64,000 nucleotides of DNA from the NCBI GenBank assembly GCA_015178975.1, contig WHVD01000115.1, positions 62,001 to 126,000 on the forward strand, read 5' to 3'. This stretch comes from Hysterangium stoloniferum (Eukaryota > Basidiomycota > Agaricomycetes > Hysterangiales > Hysterangiaceae). Position 1 is the first letter of the stretch. Every line of letters starts with the position of its first letter. Positions 22,280-35,187 of this stretch are shown piece by piece. The notes below the pieces were generated by a model that saw only the letters and a list, made by a program, of their open reading frames with translations, was not told where the DNA came from and searched no databases. The position numbers and the translations under genes are program-made.

Positions 22280-23587
22280 GGTTATGGGCCCCGCTTGCGA
22301 CAGCGGTGGAGTCTTAATGCGAGCACATCCCGGAGAGCCACCGGTTACCCTGGTTAGACAGCATCTTTTCGGAATCGCCACCCGACGCCACTGCGCGAAG
22401 CTGCATAAGATCAGCAGATTTTCAAGTTGCACGCTGTCGATTATCCTCACCTCTCGCGTCGTTTGACGCAATCCCTTGCACATACAAATATGCTCCAGAT
22501 AACGCTGCGATGACCTGGTTGACTGAGGTGCCGAAGATATGTATGTTCCGGAGCCGTCGAGCCCGAGGATGGCAGCCCGACAGGTATCGTGAGCCGGAGG
22601 GATAGGAAATCTCTGCCGGAGGAAATGCTATGACTTAGAGTCTTAGGGAGCTGACGTGCATTGCGGAAGAGTTAGAGGTGGAGGAGGAGGCCCTGGGCAG
22701 GTTCGTGAGAGCGGGACTCACTAAACATGACCTTATACCATTCGGATAACTCCCCGGTCGTTTGGAACGACATTGGTCGACCTATGTATGGTCGAATAGT
22801 AGTGCGAGCTTCTAAGGCTCGAGGGGGAGTGTTGGAGTCTGCGAGCCATAGAAGCTGGCCTGTTATCATCATGGTCAATCGAGGGATTGCGAGCATTATG
22901 ACTTGCATTGCTATGGTCAGCGACCATTCACCCACATCACGGTCCGAGACTGCCATGTAACCGCAACATATCAAGAAATCGAATGTCCCTGTTTTTTCGA
23001 CGTCGCATTTGGTCTATTATTAATCACCCATCACATTCACACTACAACACGTTCATGCCGACATTCACAACGACTCTTAAAATCCGCGTTTATCATTGGT
23101 GCCCATGGGAGGGGCCAAATCGCCATTTTACTAGCCAGTAAGTTTGTCCTGGATTGCTGTCGAACATCGCCACTTGCCACTATTACCTGTGAGATCCGGG
23201 ATAGGGTTTGTGATTGGATTGGGAGTGGGAGTCGAAGCAATGGAAAACTGCGTGGGAGTAATTGGGATTCATGGAGCGCATTTGAGAGGGATTCAGAGGT
23301 TGTGGTTGTCTTAGGAGATTCAGGCAAGCGAACTCGTGAAAGCTGGTGATGGGTGACAAATTGGAAGAAGAAAATCAAGAGTTTTACTTCGGGCATATCA
23401 CACAGGACGATGAATCACATACCTGATGAAGGGGAAGGCCAACGGACACCCAGCAGGTCGTACAAGATAACACATCCGTCTCACCACAATCGGTACTCAT
23501 GATGCAAGAAGACGAAGATGACTCGAGGCAGAACGCGCGGCGTGGATCACAGACGCTGCGCCTGGTCTGTCAGCAGACCACATTCTG
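22280..23587 (+). other. Non-coding interior of the deleted copia element
   Basis: No Gag, protease, integrase or RT motif is visible. After GGTTATGGGCCC next to the LTR (primer-binding position), the sequence contains a possible second copia LTR at 22831-23050 (CTCGAGGGGGAG then TGTTGGAGTC .. CACTACAACA) and unassigned, possibly captured, sequence to 23587. Confidence 0.4.
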
Positions 23588-24187
23588 ATGAAGGCAGCGA
23601 AGAGGACGAATGGGTACAGAGGGGACTTAGCGAAACGAGTTCTGCAATATTTATTCACCACTCGAGATCGTGAGCTCCATTTGGGAGGAGAAACACTTTG
23701 CTTGTACGCATACTCGGACGCCGATTTCACTGGTGATACAGAAGATAGAAAGTCGACCGGAGGATACGCCATATTCCTAGGATCAGGAGCCGTACCTTGG
23801 TCTTCCAGGAAGCAGTCGACTGTAGCCTTATCTTCGACGGAAGCTGAATATAACGCGTTATCTGAGGCAGCACGCGAAGTTATGTGGACGCGACATTTTT
23901 TGGAAGAGTTGGATATCATTTATGAAGAGCCGACAGTGATTTTCGAAGATAATCAAGGGACGATCGCATTTCCTCAAAATCAACGTGCCTTAAGGAGAAT
24001 GAAACATATCGAGGTTAAATACCACTTTATTCGACACTTGATCGAAAACGGAACGATCCAACTCATCTATAGGCACACGAAAGAAATGATTGCGGATATC
24101 TTGACGAAATCGTTATCACCTTCGATTCACTCTTATCATACGCGTCGACTAGGTATTGACACTTCAATACTCGAGGAGGAGTATTGA
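23588..24187 (+). CDS. Copia RNase H domain, C-terminal end of Pol
   Basis: A 199-codon frame covers the copia RNase H: YSDADFTGDTEDRKSTGGY near residue 43, PWSSRKQSTVALSSTEAEY near residue 70, then EDNQGTIAF and the ADILTKSL ending. The canonical D..E..D catalytic residues (SDAD, STEAEY, EDNQ) are all seen. It would degrade RNA of the RNA-DNA hybrid during reverse transcription. The reverse transcriptase in front is deleted, so the start shown is only the first ATG left. The stop overlaps the 3' LTR. Confidence 0.85.
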   Translation: MKAAKRTNGYRGDLAKRVLQYLFTTRDRELHLGGETLCLYAYSDADFTGDTEDRKSTGGYAIFLGSGAVPWSSRKQSTVALSSTEAEYNALSEAAREVMWTRHFLEELDIIYEEPTVIFEDNQGTIAFPQNQRALRRMKHIEVKYHFIRHLIENGTIQLIYRHTKEMIADILTKSLSPSIHSYHTRRLGIDTSILEEEY

Positions 24188-24738
24188 GTTACGAGTATTG
24201 AAGGTCCAAACCGTTGGAACCAGTGGAGCCGCACATATGATGCAACATATGATGAGACTTATGATGCAAGTGATGTAGTGATTCAATCTTATTGACGATG
24301 TCCTAGTATATAAAGGTCATGTAGTTAACATTATATATAAATGTGCTTTGCCCCGTATATTGAGACTGCCAATAATTCCTAATACATCAGATAATCTGGA
24401 GAGTCTGGGTTTGAACCAATATTGCACAGAATCTTTCAGGTAAGCAAGTGCAAAATTGACTTTTTAGCTGTCAGTTTTTAACATGGAAGGTCTGTCACAG
24501 AGACTGAAATGGCATTGAAGGAGGAAATTCTTCAAATTTTTCAGATCCTTGCCAGAAAATCATTTGGGTTCCTTCATATTCAATGAAATGGCTTTTGGAA
24601 CCTGATGCTATGGGCTGAGCTGGAGTGTCCAGCTGGCTGGTGTAGAGTTGCAAAAGGGATTGAAGTTGAGATGGTTCTTTGGTAGCTTTATGTTTGGGAC
24701 CCATGATGAGTGAGTCATAGTTGTGAGAGCTGATATAC

Positions 24739-27097
24739 TGGTTAAGTTCTGTGTCAGGACATATTCCAGAACTATTGGGAAATGACTGGGAACTCAGATA
24801 CTTCCTGGTAGGGTCAGGACTTGGCTTCAACTTATGTGCTCTGCTATGCAAATGCTCAGATGTCCTTAATTTCAGAGGACTGATAAGTGTCAGAGAGCTT
24901 ATGGATATTCAGAGTTCTGAAGAGTTCTGAATATCAAGCATACAGAAAGAGAAGAGGAATAAGCTAACTAATTTGATATCAGATCTAAGGTGTAAGTAGA
25001 AATGCACAGAAACTATTATAGGTTCTCTGGCTATTGTACTACGGATTGAGAACACAATAAGAACAGATTAGGAAGAAGTTCCAAATTGGGAATATAATAA
25101 AAAAACAAATGAATACTTGTCAATGAACAAGTTACCAAATACAGAACAAGGGTGAAGTTTGGTGTGTCTGGAGATTAATGAGTTTCCAGAGATGGAGGAT
25201 ATGTTGGAATATTGGAATATTAAAATATCCAGGAACAGATTGTAATGCTGAGGAGCTTATGGATATGTAATTGGAGTTCTGAAGAGTTCCAAATATTGAG
25301 TGTACAGAAAGAGAAGAGGAATAGGCTAACTACATTGATATCAGATCTGAGGTGTGTAAGTACAAATGCATGAAACTAATATAGACAGATTGGGATAGGA
25401 GTTGCAGATTGGGAACATAATAAGCAATGAATGAATACTTGTCAACAGACAAGTTACCAAATAAGGAACAAGGACAAAGTTTGGGATGTCCGGGAATTGA
25501 TGGTATTCCAATGTGAGAGGTACAGCAAAATATACTCAGGAAATATAGTCTGGATGAGATCATACTATATTTCCATTATTATTTCTACGTTCTCTCTATT
25601 TTATTATACACTTATAATTAGTTCGATAACCTATGTATGTGGTACATCGACTCTTGTGGGTGCATACACACCAAACTTATGTATTCTAGCACCTGTAGTT
25701 AGAACTCAGACACTTTTTACCCCACAACCATGACTTACCCAGACACCAGTTAGTGTCCTGTAAGTTGTGATTGGGGTATCATCTCGACCATCACAGACAG
25801 GCTTTGACTATCTATGCAATCAGAGTTTGAACTATACTAGTCGAAACTCCACCTTTATCTCAATCCGCATGGACTACATCCACACTACTCTGTTATTTGA
25901 CTCTCTCATTATTCTCTTCTACACTCGAGCAGTCACTCATAATCATACTTCACAGTTGATTCTCCTTATTCATTTTAGCTCTCTATTCTACTTTAGATAG
26001 CTATTTCACTCGACCGTATTGAGCTAAACAGTCAATACACATTCGGTCTGTATTAGACTTAGATAGTCAATACACATTCGGTCTGTATTAGACTTAGATA
26101 GTCAATACATCTTCGTGTCATACCTAAATGGTCGATATTCTTTGTATATAGAACAGTTAGAACTTCCACCACTCTTCACATCCAGAGATGGGGGTTATAT
26201 CAGAATATTGAAATATCTGGGAACAGAGGATTATATTGTAATATTGAAATATCCAGGAATGGATTGTAACAAGATACATAGCTCATATACACATGATGAA
26301 ACACCACTTACCTACCAGAGGGATATCCAAAGAGAAAAGGATAAGGAGGCCTCTGCTAGGTGCTTTGACATATGGGATGTCTGAAAATAGAATGACAGCT
26401 TACCCCAATGGACACTAACCATTTACTCTACCTTAGAAATAATCCTAGAGGATGTAATAACTATCAGAAAAATATGTGAAAATTACAGGAAATAATATTA
26501 AAGAGCTTCTAAGAATTAAACCAGTCAGAGGAATTTGTGAGAGAGCTGGTGCCCCTAGGAGAGGGTCAGGATGTCAGCTCCAGCTTATGTGCTGTGCCTC
26601 CATGCAAATCCTCGAAGTCCTTAATTTCAGAGACAGGAATGTTATGCTGGAAGATACAGATATTCAGAGTTCTGAAGAGTTCTGAATATTGAGTGTACAG
26701 AGAGAAGGAAGGAATAAGAAATTAAGTTGATATCAGATCTAATGTAAAGTACAAATTCACAGAAACTAATATAAGTTTTCTCATTATTGTACTACAAACT
26801 AAGATCAAAATAAGATGGAATCAGAAGTATTCCAAAATGGGAATACAATAAGACAGACTAAGGGAAATATTCTGAAATGGGAATACAATGAGTAAATGAG
26901 TGAATACTTGTCAGTCAACAAGTTACTACATGCAGAACAAAGGTGAGATCTGGAAGTACAGGAACTACATATAAATGTTCTGGAATCAGAAGTTGGAATC
27001 AGATATTGAGGCAGGAAGTTGGATCAGAGACTTGGGGGTTGAGGTTGGATGTTTTGGATGATATCAGATATTGAAGTATCTGGGAATGGTCGTAACA
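24739..27097 (-). repeat. 5' LTR of the old chromovirus with internal duplications and an insertion
   Basis: It begins TGGTTAAGTTCTG and ends GGTCGTAACA. The block with ACTTGGCTTCAACTTATGTG links it to the solo LTR at 28846-29565. Repeated blocks (GATATCAGATCT with ATACTTGTCA and ACAAGTTACCAAAT) near 24970, 25340 and 26730 indicate tandem duplication, giving 2.36 kb instead of ~0.7-0.85 kb. Confidence 0.5.
25562..26140. mobile_element. Insertion related to 8110-8779
   Basis: Between repeated LTR blocks lies CpG-bearing sequence sharing ATTAGTTCGA, CCTATGTATG and AACTCAGACACTTTT with the insertion at 8110-8779. It ends in a short tandem repeat (TAGTCAATACACATTCGGTC, ~33-bp period, 26027-26110). 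No coding capacity. Boundaries approximate. Confidence 0.45.
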
Positions 27098-28845
27098 ACT
27101 GTGAATAATTGGGAAACTGGTTAATATATATATAGAAATGATGCCAAATTAAAGAAAGCAAGAAATTGAACATCCACTTGCAATATCCATCTGCTAGCCT
27201 TATGTGAGGTCCACAGGCCCTGTTGAGGTTGCCCTTACAGATGGTTTCTGAAACTACAGTTAGTTTTTAGTCCTATTATTTGTAGCAAATTTCTTTCTTT
27301 TTTTCCACTGATTTCTTATTTATTCCTAATCTCTGGTTGCCCAGATTTCCATTAATTCAGTTGTTCCAGATTGTATTTCCTACACAATGACACTTGCAGA
27401 AGGGGCCATCATGGGTTATCTTTGTCTGGCATTCACTCAGTTGGCACTGGCTTGCAAACAAATGTTTCTAGTCCAGCACATCATCATCTTCAACATTTAT
27501 CTTGAATATACCAACTATGCCTGCACCCTGACTAGTAAACACCCACCACTGAAAATCACCTCAAAGAGAAACAGCGACTTCTTGGCAAAATCAAGAACAT
27601 CTTTCTGGTTTTAGTAATGATGCAATGTGGAAGACTCCAGAACAAGTAAAAAATATTTGTCGTTTAAACGTTACAAGGCTGTTGAATGTGGTGGAGGGGC
27701 TTTCCATTCTCCAGCCGAATACATCGTCAAATAGGCCAGATCAATAGCAAGGCAAAGCAAGGTCACCGGCGTCCACCAGAGTGTCGCTGGGAACGAACAC
27801 AGGTGCCCCCCACTATGACATTTGCCAAAAAAGGAAATTATTACAAATCCAAACAATCTGAACCAAACAATGCGTCTACAAACACTATCTGAACCAAACA
27901 ACCAAACAACATGTTGGATGTCTGACTGTTCATCCTTCGCGTTGTCACAACATTAACAGAATACTAACGCAATTATAGGTTTTCACATACTATAGACACC
28001 CTACAACGTGCACTCGAGGATCTGTGCCCTGTGTAACTTCTTGTCCACAGTGTAGTGTATGTTCATACTCACCTCGTTCCAGGATAGGACCCAAGCTCAA
28101 GGAGGAGCAAGGAGCAAGGATCTTCTACAGCTAAAAGGGCACCTGTCTCAGTCAGCAGAGGAGGTGGGTGTCCCCTGAGATGCTTCCTACTCTACTTCCA
28201 ACTTGTAAATTTCACAGGTACTTACCAATTCTCCTTCTTTTTCTGGAAGAACGAGCCCCACGCAGTACTTGTAAAGGTGGTTCATACGTCCTGTAACAGC
28301 TTGTGGCTGTTAATATTTTCATACACTCGCAATTTCACCCCTGTCTCAACACCCCGGCTGGTACAATCAGATTCTCAACAGTCTGAGTTGATGGCTCTGA
28401 GTAACTCCAATAAACAGAAATGTGCAAGGGCAAAAAAAGGTGACAAGGCTACCTGCAACAATTGCGCAAAGGCATACAACAGAGAAGGCTTCAGTTGAGA
28501 TAGAAGACCCTACAAATGAAGTTGCTAATGACTCGGAGCATGAGCATGAGCTAGAAGAAGATAATGAAGAAGGTGGGATGTTGGTGTTCGGACGGGCTCT
28601 CAGTTTAATGTGTGATGATCGAGCCAGAAGTGCGGATGAAGATGAAAATGAAGGAAACACATTCCTGGGGGACGCAGATGAGAGGAGGGGAGGCCTCTAG
28701 CCCAACTCTTTGTGTTCTCTATGATATATGTGTATCTATCTATGTCCTTCCAAGCTCTTTGAGAATTTCATATTTTCTTGCTTCCCCGACCTCCCTGAAA
28801 CCATCACCTATCATCTCAAAAGTGCCATGACCCCCTGATAGTGCC
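27098..28845. other. No gene recognised
   Basis: Short frames at 27387-27614 and 28422-28700 (acidic, EHEHELEEDNEEGG) have no domain. At ~27802-27822 a block complementary to ATGTCATAGTGGGGGGCACC is repeated in inverse orientation near 29681-29700. Confidence 0.3.
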
Positions 28846-29565
28846 TGTTAAGAACTGAAAACTGACTAATGTCGGTGGCCGACAGGGACCGATCGGAAGG
28901 ACTTGGCTTCAGCTTATGTGCTGCGCCCTCGCAAATATCCGTAGGATGTCCTTAAATTTTGGGCGGGTGAAGACTAATCCTAGTGAGTACCTTTCGGCGT
29001 GATACCGATCGGAATCGAAGGACAAGTCGAGCGTCGGGCCAAGGGGTCAGGGCCGGGAGTGGGCGAGCGCATGCGAAGGCGGATGGGGGGATTCTTAGTA
29101 TGAGACTGATACAGGCGTATGAGGGTATTCTGAGTCGATATTCTGATTGCCTAGTAACTACAACTATAGCGGGTTCATATACAAGTAACAGGCGTCTGGA
29201 AAATACTAATGGGGAGAAGGGCGGAACACGGTATTAACAATAAGCTTGACTAGGAACGGGAAGTTTATGATTAGTTCAGAGGCCGATGATAACCGAGAGC
29301 GGGATTACGATAAAAGGAAATAGTTCAAGGACTACAAATATAGATAGACATATGCGAAACATAAGATTGAACGGATCAACATAATAAAGGGGACGTATCA
29401 AAGTTTGACCAGACAATACGAGTTGTTTTGACGTGGGCGTAAACAGAGTTTGATCTTCGCGAAAACATTTGTCAGCTTCGGAGCCAATGGTTTCCAAGAG
29501 GATGACTTGTCGTTGACAAGTGGCGATAACCTCGGGACCGATAGGGTTGCGACACGGTCGTAACA
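28846..29565 (-). repeat. Solo LTR with perfect 5-bp TSD, CpG-rich
   Basis: A 720-bp block starts TGTTAAGAACTG and ends GGTCGTAACA on the plus strand (minus-oriented LTR). It is flanked by GTGCC at 28841-28845 and 29566-29570. Same family as the LTR at 24739-27097 but with CpG sites preserved, so much younger. Confidence 0.85.
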
Positions 29566-29570
29566 GTGCC

Positions 29571-30941
29571 CGTAATTAGTCAAGCATCTGGCTTAGCAGA
29601 GCAATGGCTTGGATGGAACACTTGAGACAAATCTTATCGATTATCCCACCGTATTTGTATTCACCACCATTTTGGGAATGTCATAGTGGGGGGCACCAGT
29701 GGTACTTGTCGCTGGGAAGACACCACCATATCACTCGCCGCAATCAGTTTTCTCCAAAGATTGAACTTTGTCAGTTAAGGTAGAGGGTGGCTAGGGGGAG
29801 CATATTGTAACGGTTTCGAACCGACAAAAGCTCTCATCAGGGGGATACCCCTACCTACCATTTCACCCATCCAGAATTACTGATTAGGAGTCTACTACTA
29901 AGCCTGAGAGCCAAGGGAGTGATAAGATAATGGATTTCTGCTGAAAAACGAGTGCACCGAAACTCTGAGAATCTTGAGACCCAAAGGTGGGTAGTATACG
30001 GATGGGGGGTACACCTGTCAGGAGAGGAGGCTTCAACCCGAGATCAATGATCAATGAAGCTGACAGATCGTGGACCGAGGCCAGCAGGTTTCCCTGCTGG
30101 ATCGGATTTTGCTGATGTCCATGATGGTGGACACTAAACAACACAGTTGATACATTTTATTTACATTTTCAAATGTATTTCATATATTATTGCGGGGATT
30201 TTTACATATCCTCTTTACTAAATACTTGAGAAAACGTGAATAATTTGAGGGAGCACAAACCTTTCAATTATTTAATCTCTTATGCTCCTTGGATCGGCAG
30301 TTCGGTGAATTTCATTGTAGCAGCAATCACAGAAATAGATCGGCTATGTGTTAATGTGGGGGAAATAAGGCCATCTGGTGTATGGGCAACATTAGTTCAA
30401 AGGGATAGCTGGGGGCCAACCTCAAGTCGGTTCACTAATTGATGGCATCAGATCTCTCCGCGGAGTCGTACAAATCGAACAGAAACGCCTACAATGTTAC
30501 TTTTGCTTTTGGACGGTGCTAGAGGTATCGGAAAGCCAAATGCCACTTTTGGAGTATGCTGGAGGTGCCCGACCTACTTTTGGAAACTGTTGGCGTTCTT
30601 GATGATTCCAGAGTGTTCAATACGCTGCTAAATAGATCACCTTTCAACAAAGTCTGAACAAGATTTCCAATTTATCGTTTACGTACCCTATACATAGCTC
30701 ACCACGTGTCACCCAAAGTTCAGATAAGGGGTCGTGTTGAACATGCGGTCGAAAGAGTACGGCCCAAAACTGTGTGCTCGGCGGAGTTGGGGCTCGATTG
30801 TTGTTAGGTTTAACCGAGTCATCTGATACTATACAGTCAATACAGTCCTGGCAGTATATATTGGGCGTAAGTTCTGAGATTAAAAATTGAATCCTAAACC
30901 CTGTGCCGGTCGGCTGGTCGTATTCGTATATAGAGTGCAAT
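29571..30941. other. Intergenic before the P450 gene
   Basis: No supported gene. A frame at 29884-30144 (minus, 86 codons) has no recognisable domain. A small stem CGGTT-TCG-AACCG lies near 29814. Confidence 0.35.
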
Positions 30942-33177
30942 ATGAATATCCTCTATCCCCCTCATTTTTTATTGAGGATGCTCAAGCAATCCCTTTGGTT
31001 GGCTGTTCTGACCACCGGTATCTCACTTGTGATACTAGTATTGGCGCATATTGCATTAAATCGAAGACGTATCCCCAAGGGTAAGGTTTTATTTCTGCAT
31101 TTAGACTGCCAGTTACCAATGTTATATACCAGGGTTACAACTACCTCCCGGTCCACCAGGAAAATTTTTAGTTGGTAATGCAGGTGATTTGCCTACATCC
31201 AACGAGTGGAAAACATATACAAAATGGGCAGAGAAATATGGTAAGTATTTCGATTATGCAAGTATAAGCTTATCCTGGTAGTCACTTTAACTGTATCCAG
31301 GTGATCTTGTATATCTCAATGTCCTCGGTACTTCAATATTGTTTGTTAACTCGAACGACATGGCGCATGAGCTATTCGAAAGACGATCAAAGATTTACTC
31401 CGATCGCCCAGCCTTGACTATGCTTCATGAACTGTAAGCCTGGTTTCCATTTTGCTCAGTTTTTAAGAAATTATTCAAATGTAAATGCAATTCAAGGATG
31501 GGCTTTGATTGGGGTTTGGCTTTCATGCCGTACGGAGAATCGTTCCGCCGCCATCGTCAAGTAACTCAACGCACACTCACTTCGGCCTCCCTGTTGAGGT
31601 ACCAACCTATCCAACTAAAGCATGCACGGTTTGTACACTTCACTTATTCAGCCATGGGAAAATGTGATGAAATACAATCTTCAATCTTAGACATTTGTTG
31701 CAGCGACTACAAGTCTCTCCGACGAATTTTTTGGAGCATGCTCGACACACTATTAGCGGAATTCTTATGGAGGTTCGCTATAATACATTATGAGATTTAC
31801 TGCATAGTCATCTAATTATAGGTCACTTATGGTATTCAAATAAAACCACAAAATGACCCGTATGTCGCTTTGATCGAGGAGGCAATAGGTGCAGCAGCTC
31901 TGGTAGCTTCGCCTGGTGCATTTTTGGTAGATGTAATACCAATATGTGCGTTGAGAATGAATTCCCATCTTAGTAATGAAGATGTCGTCTTACTGTCTTG
32001 TGTTACAGTGAAGTATCTCCCGGAGTGGTTCCCTGGTGCAGGTTTTCAACGTAAAGCGCGAATTTGGCGCCAGATTGTGGATGACATGGCTGAAGTGCCC
32101 TTTCAAGCTGTAAAAGTAATGATGGTATGGAAGGAATTGTGCATTGGAGTTTACTCTCAATGGTGATATTTTACTTATCACTTGTAGAAAGATGGGAAGG
32201 CACAGCCTTCCTTGACATCCACTTTACTCGAAGAGCTTTCATTGACAGATGATGTAGATCGTGAACATGAAGAGAGGATCATTCGGAATGTCACTGGTAT
32301 GATGTATGGGGGCGGTGGAGACACGGTAATTTGCACTTCGCCCAATGTGAACTCATATCCCAATATAATTCAACCGCTACCCTACAGAGCGTATGTGCCC
32401 TGGAAATCTTTTTCCTCGCCATGGTTCTTTACCCGGAAGCCCAAACGATGGCCCAAAAGGAGCTCCGCGACGTGATAGGACCTCAAGCCCTTCCCACACT
32501 TGAAGACCGCGAACGATTGCCTTACACGAACGCGCTCTGCAAAGAAGTTCTTCGGTGGCACCCTGTTGCTCAAGTCTCCTTACCACATCGTTTGACCAGG
32601 GATGACATTGTTGGGAAATTTTTCATACCAGCAGGCACTATTGTATTTGGAAATTCTTGGTACGTCTCCAAGTCCCACTTTTTTTTGCAATAGCGATACT
32701 TAAAGGTGTAAGGGAAATTTTGCATTCGGAAACCCTTTACGGTCGCGATACGGACACCTTCCGACCCGAACGATTTCTTGATGATTCAAACAGAGAACCT
32801 AGCGCAGTATTTGGATATGGAAGAAGGTACCCTTGATCTCTGGTATGCTGCAAAACAACGATCTAACAGGTGGCAAAACCAGAGTTTGTCCTGGTCGTCG
32901 ACTGGCAGAAGACACTCTTTTTATCATCATCGCTTCTGTATTACATATATTTTCCATCTCTCCATCAGGATCAACTACGCCCTCGTTGCATGCATTTACT
33001 CCAGGAATCATTTGGTACGTATTACTCACTATATTATCTTATTGGTTGTATGGCTGATACAGTTAACTATTCTACAGCCACCCTGAGAACTTTCAATGCA
33101 ACATTTGGGTTCGCTCGGCACAAGCATTAAAACTTCTTTCCGATCTTTCCGATATCAATTCATTGGATCTTATCTAG
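30942..33177 (+). CDS. Cytochrome P450 monooxygenase, 12 exons, intact
   Basis: Exons: 30942-31080, 31133-31240, 31301-31433, 31497-31628, 31691-31772, 31822-31945, 32009-32115, 32188-32325, 32388-32659, 32713-32826, 32883-33014, 33078-33177. They join in frame to 526 residues, the usual fungal P450 length. An N-terminal membrane anchor (LWLAVLTTGISLVILVLAHI) precedes the hinge QLPPGPPG. The I-helix is GGGGDTS, the ExxR motif is KEVLRWHP, then DTFRPERFLDD and the haem loop FGYGRRVCPGRRLAE with the Cys ligand; an intron splits this loop. Such enzymes hydroxylate small molecules on the ER using a P450 reductase. The substrate is unknown; there is no biosynthetic cluster around it. Family resembles the expanded microsomal P450s of mushrooms. 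Confidence 0.9.
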
Positions 33178-35187
33178 GAAAATAGCGCCTTATGTAACCT
33201 TCTCCTGTCTCATTTTTCCGGCACTGAGAGCGTGGAAAGGACTAACCAGAAATCCCCCGGTATGCCTAGGCCTTCGACTATAACCCTACTTCTGAACGAC
33301 AGCCGGCCCGATCTTCATTTTTCAACTCGTTTGAAGCCATTGAAGTAGCCACTGGTGGAACATACTATTGTATGACCTTCCTCTTGTTGCCGAACGTAAT
33401 ATTCGTCACCCGCCTTTCGTTACCCCATCCGTTCCAAATTGTTAGCTACCCATAGTTTCGAATTCCTTAATACCCTCTTTTGTGACGTTCTGGAGGGTTT
33501 GAACTCTCAGAGATTCAAAATCATTCACCGATATTTATCGGATTAGCAATACGAGGAAGAGTTTATTTGCAGATGAGTGAAAACTTACGTGAATAAATCC
33601 AAATGGACGCGTGGCTTGACGGGACAAACATCAATCCACTGCTCAGATGGCTATGTCAGAGAAAGTCACAGCTAGTGTCATGTTTGACACAGACAGGGGC
33701 AACCTACCAAAAGTCACGATTTTGAATACTCGTTTGAAAATCGATTATTATTTTGGTAAACCGCCTTGACATGAGGAAAATGTGCTTCAAAGATTCAGAG
33801 TAGGGCTCAGGTTTACTCGAATCCAAGGAGTCATGAGATCGACCATGTGGTCAGTCGATTGACATAAACCATTATTATAAATCCCATACTACAGTAAATA
33901 CTGGAGAGTGAACTTCTAACCCCCCGTCTATTCTCTTAATGCAGTTGGAGAATGTCATATACCACTTATTTAATCCAAAACCATATGCACCTATATTGGT
34001 AATATATTTCTTAGTGGAGAATTTACGAAAGAATGGAATATATGACGAATCTAATCAACAGAAATAGTATTCATCTGCAGCCGCGTGCTTAGGGACTCCT
34101 TCTGAAGTGGTTGGACTACATTGCGTAGTATCATATCAACATTTAGAGCATCAGGAAAGCAGAACAGAGTGCCTAAACGGTCTCTAGCAAATGTGGGGAG
34201 TATCTAGAATAGACTGCCTATCTAGAATACATAGTATATAGAGCGGCTAGAACCGAGCATATCACTCCTTATGACGACATCTTGTGACATAGCGTGACAG
34301 GTACACTCATATCCGCTTTCGCGTCTAGACCCTCGTCTTCTCCACCACACACTACCACCTCCGCCACCACACCGGTGTCTCCGCCTTCGCCTTTACAGTC
34401 TGTTTCTTCTATCTTCCTTCATTTCTCACTCTATCCCACTCTTTTTTCATTATTGTTTACATGACATGACCGACCCTGTTGTGATGAAAGAGCCACCATG
34501 GTTGCTGTACTCTATCTCACTAGGCAATATTAAAGTTTGCTGTAACAAAAAGCGCTACATGTCTTCTTGACATTTAATTAAAATTATACAAGCTGTCTAC
34601 AGTGTGTTATTTAATTCTTTATTTATTTTTATTTATTTATTCAATGATTCCTACCCCACCATCGAATATCTTGTCTGCCCGTTATAGTCTATACCCGACC
34701 ATGTGCTGTCCGCTGTAACTAGAAATAAGTCATCGTGATGAGTTTTTCAGAACAAAGCGCTAATCATTGGAAATTCTGTTGTTGTCACCTGACCGTTTAT
34801 TGAGACACTGTGGAAACCGAGCATATAAAATACAAGGCTTGGAATGTTGAAATGAGCTCGAAAAATCATATATGTTAATTACTTGTATTGTAGTAAGAAT
34901 CCCTTACATAGTTGAACACAAAACCACGTGAAGAATTATAATGCCAGTTGATACATCGGGTTCTCGGAGGCCGGCCACCTGGACCTACCAAACGGTCCAT
35001 AAAAAAAAAGAAAAAGGAAAAGCAACTAATTGTCCTTGTGACATAGAATGCTTTTACTAAGTTCATTTGAAAAGAAGACCTACTGTAAAAATACATTGGT
35101 ATCTACCAAATATATTAAGTTTTGTTTTCCGTCCTTGCATAGGCCAGAAGTCGAACGAGTTTCAAGGAAAGCGTTCGCTATTGAAGA
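33178..35187. other. Intergenic, no gene recognised
   Basis: AT-rich sequence with T/A-rich simple runs near 34620 and an A-rich run near 35003. No domain-bearing frame, tRNA or LTR pair was found. Confidence 0.4.

Larger units (their letters stand above)
22077..24384 (+). mobile_element. Young, internally deleted Ty1/copia element inserted in gag
   Basis: Two identical 203-bp LTRs (22077-22279 and 24182-24384), beginning TATTGAGTTACG and ending TTCCTAATA, bound a 1.9-kb interior. The TSD is CATCA (22072-22076 and 24385-24389). Each LTR has a TATA motif (AGTATATAAAGG). Only RNase H remains of pol, so the copy cannot move alone. Identical LTRs and intact CpG sites mark it as recent, unlike its dead host element. 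Confidence 0.9.
17760..27097 (-). mobile_element. Old, decayed chromovirus (Ty3/gypsy) with nested copia insertion
   Basis: Minus-strand order is 5' LTR (24739-27097), Gag start (ATG at 24702, 37 bp from the LTR, the same distance as in the complete element), Gag (split by the copia element), protease, reverse transcriptase, RNase H, integrase and chromodomain (to 17819). Only the left LTR is not found. CpG sites are nearly absent and frames are short. Sequence and order follow the complete element at 53536-61664. Confidence 0.8.

Noticed and set aside
22903-23349. Possible captured host gene in the copia interior
   Set aside because: No domain, splice structure or codon pattern visible; left as unassigned interior.
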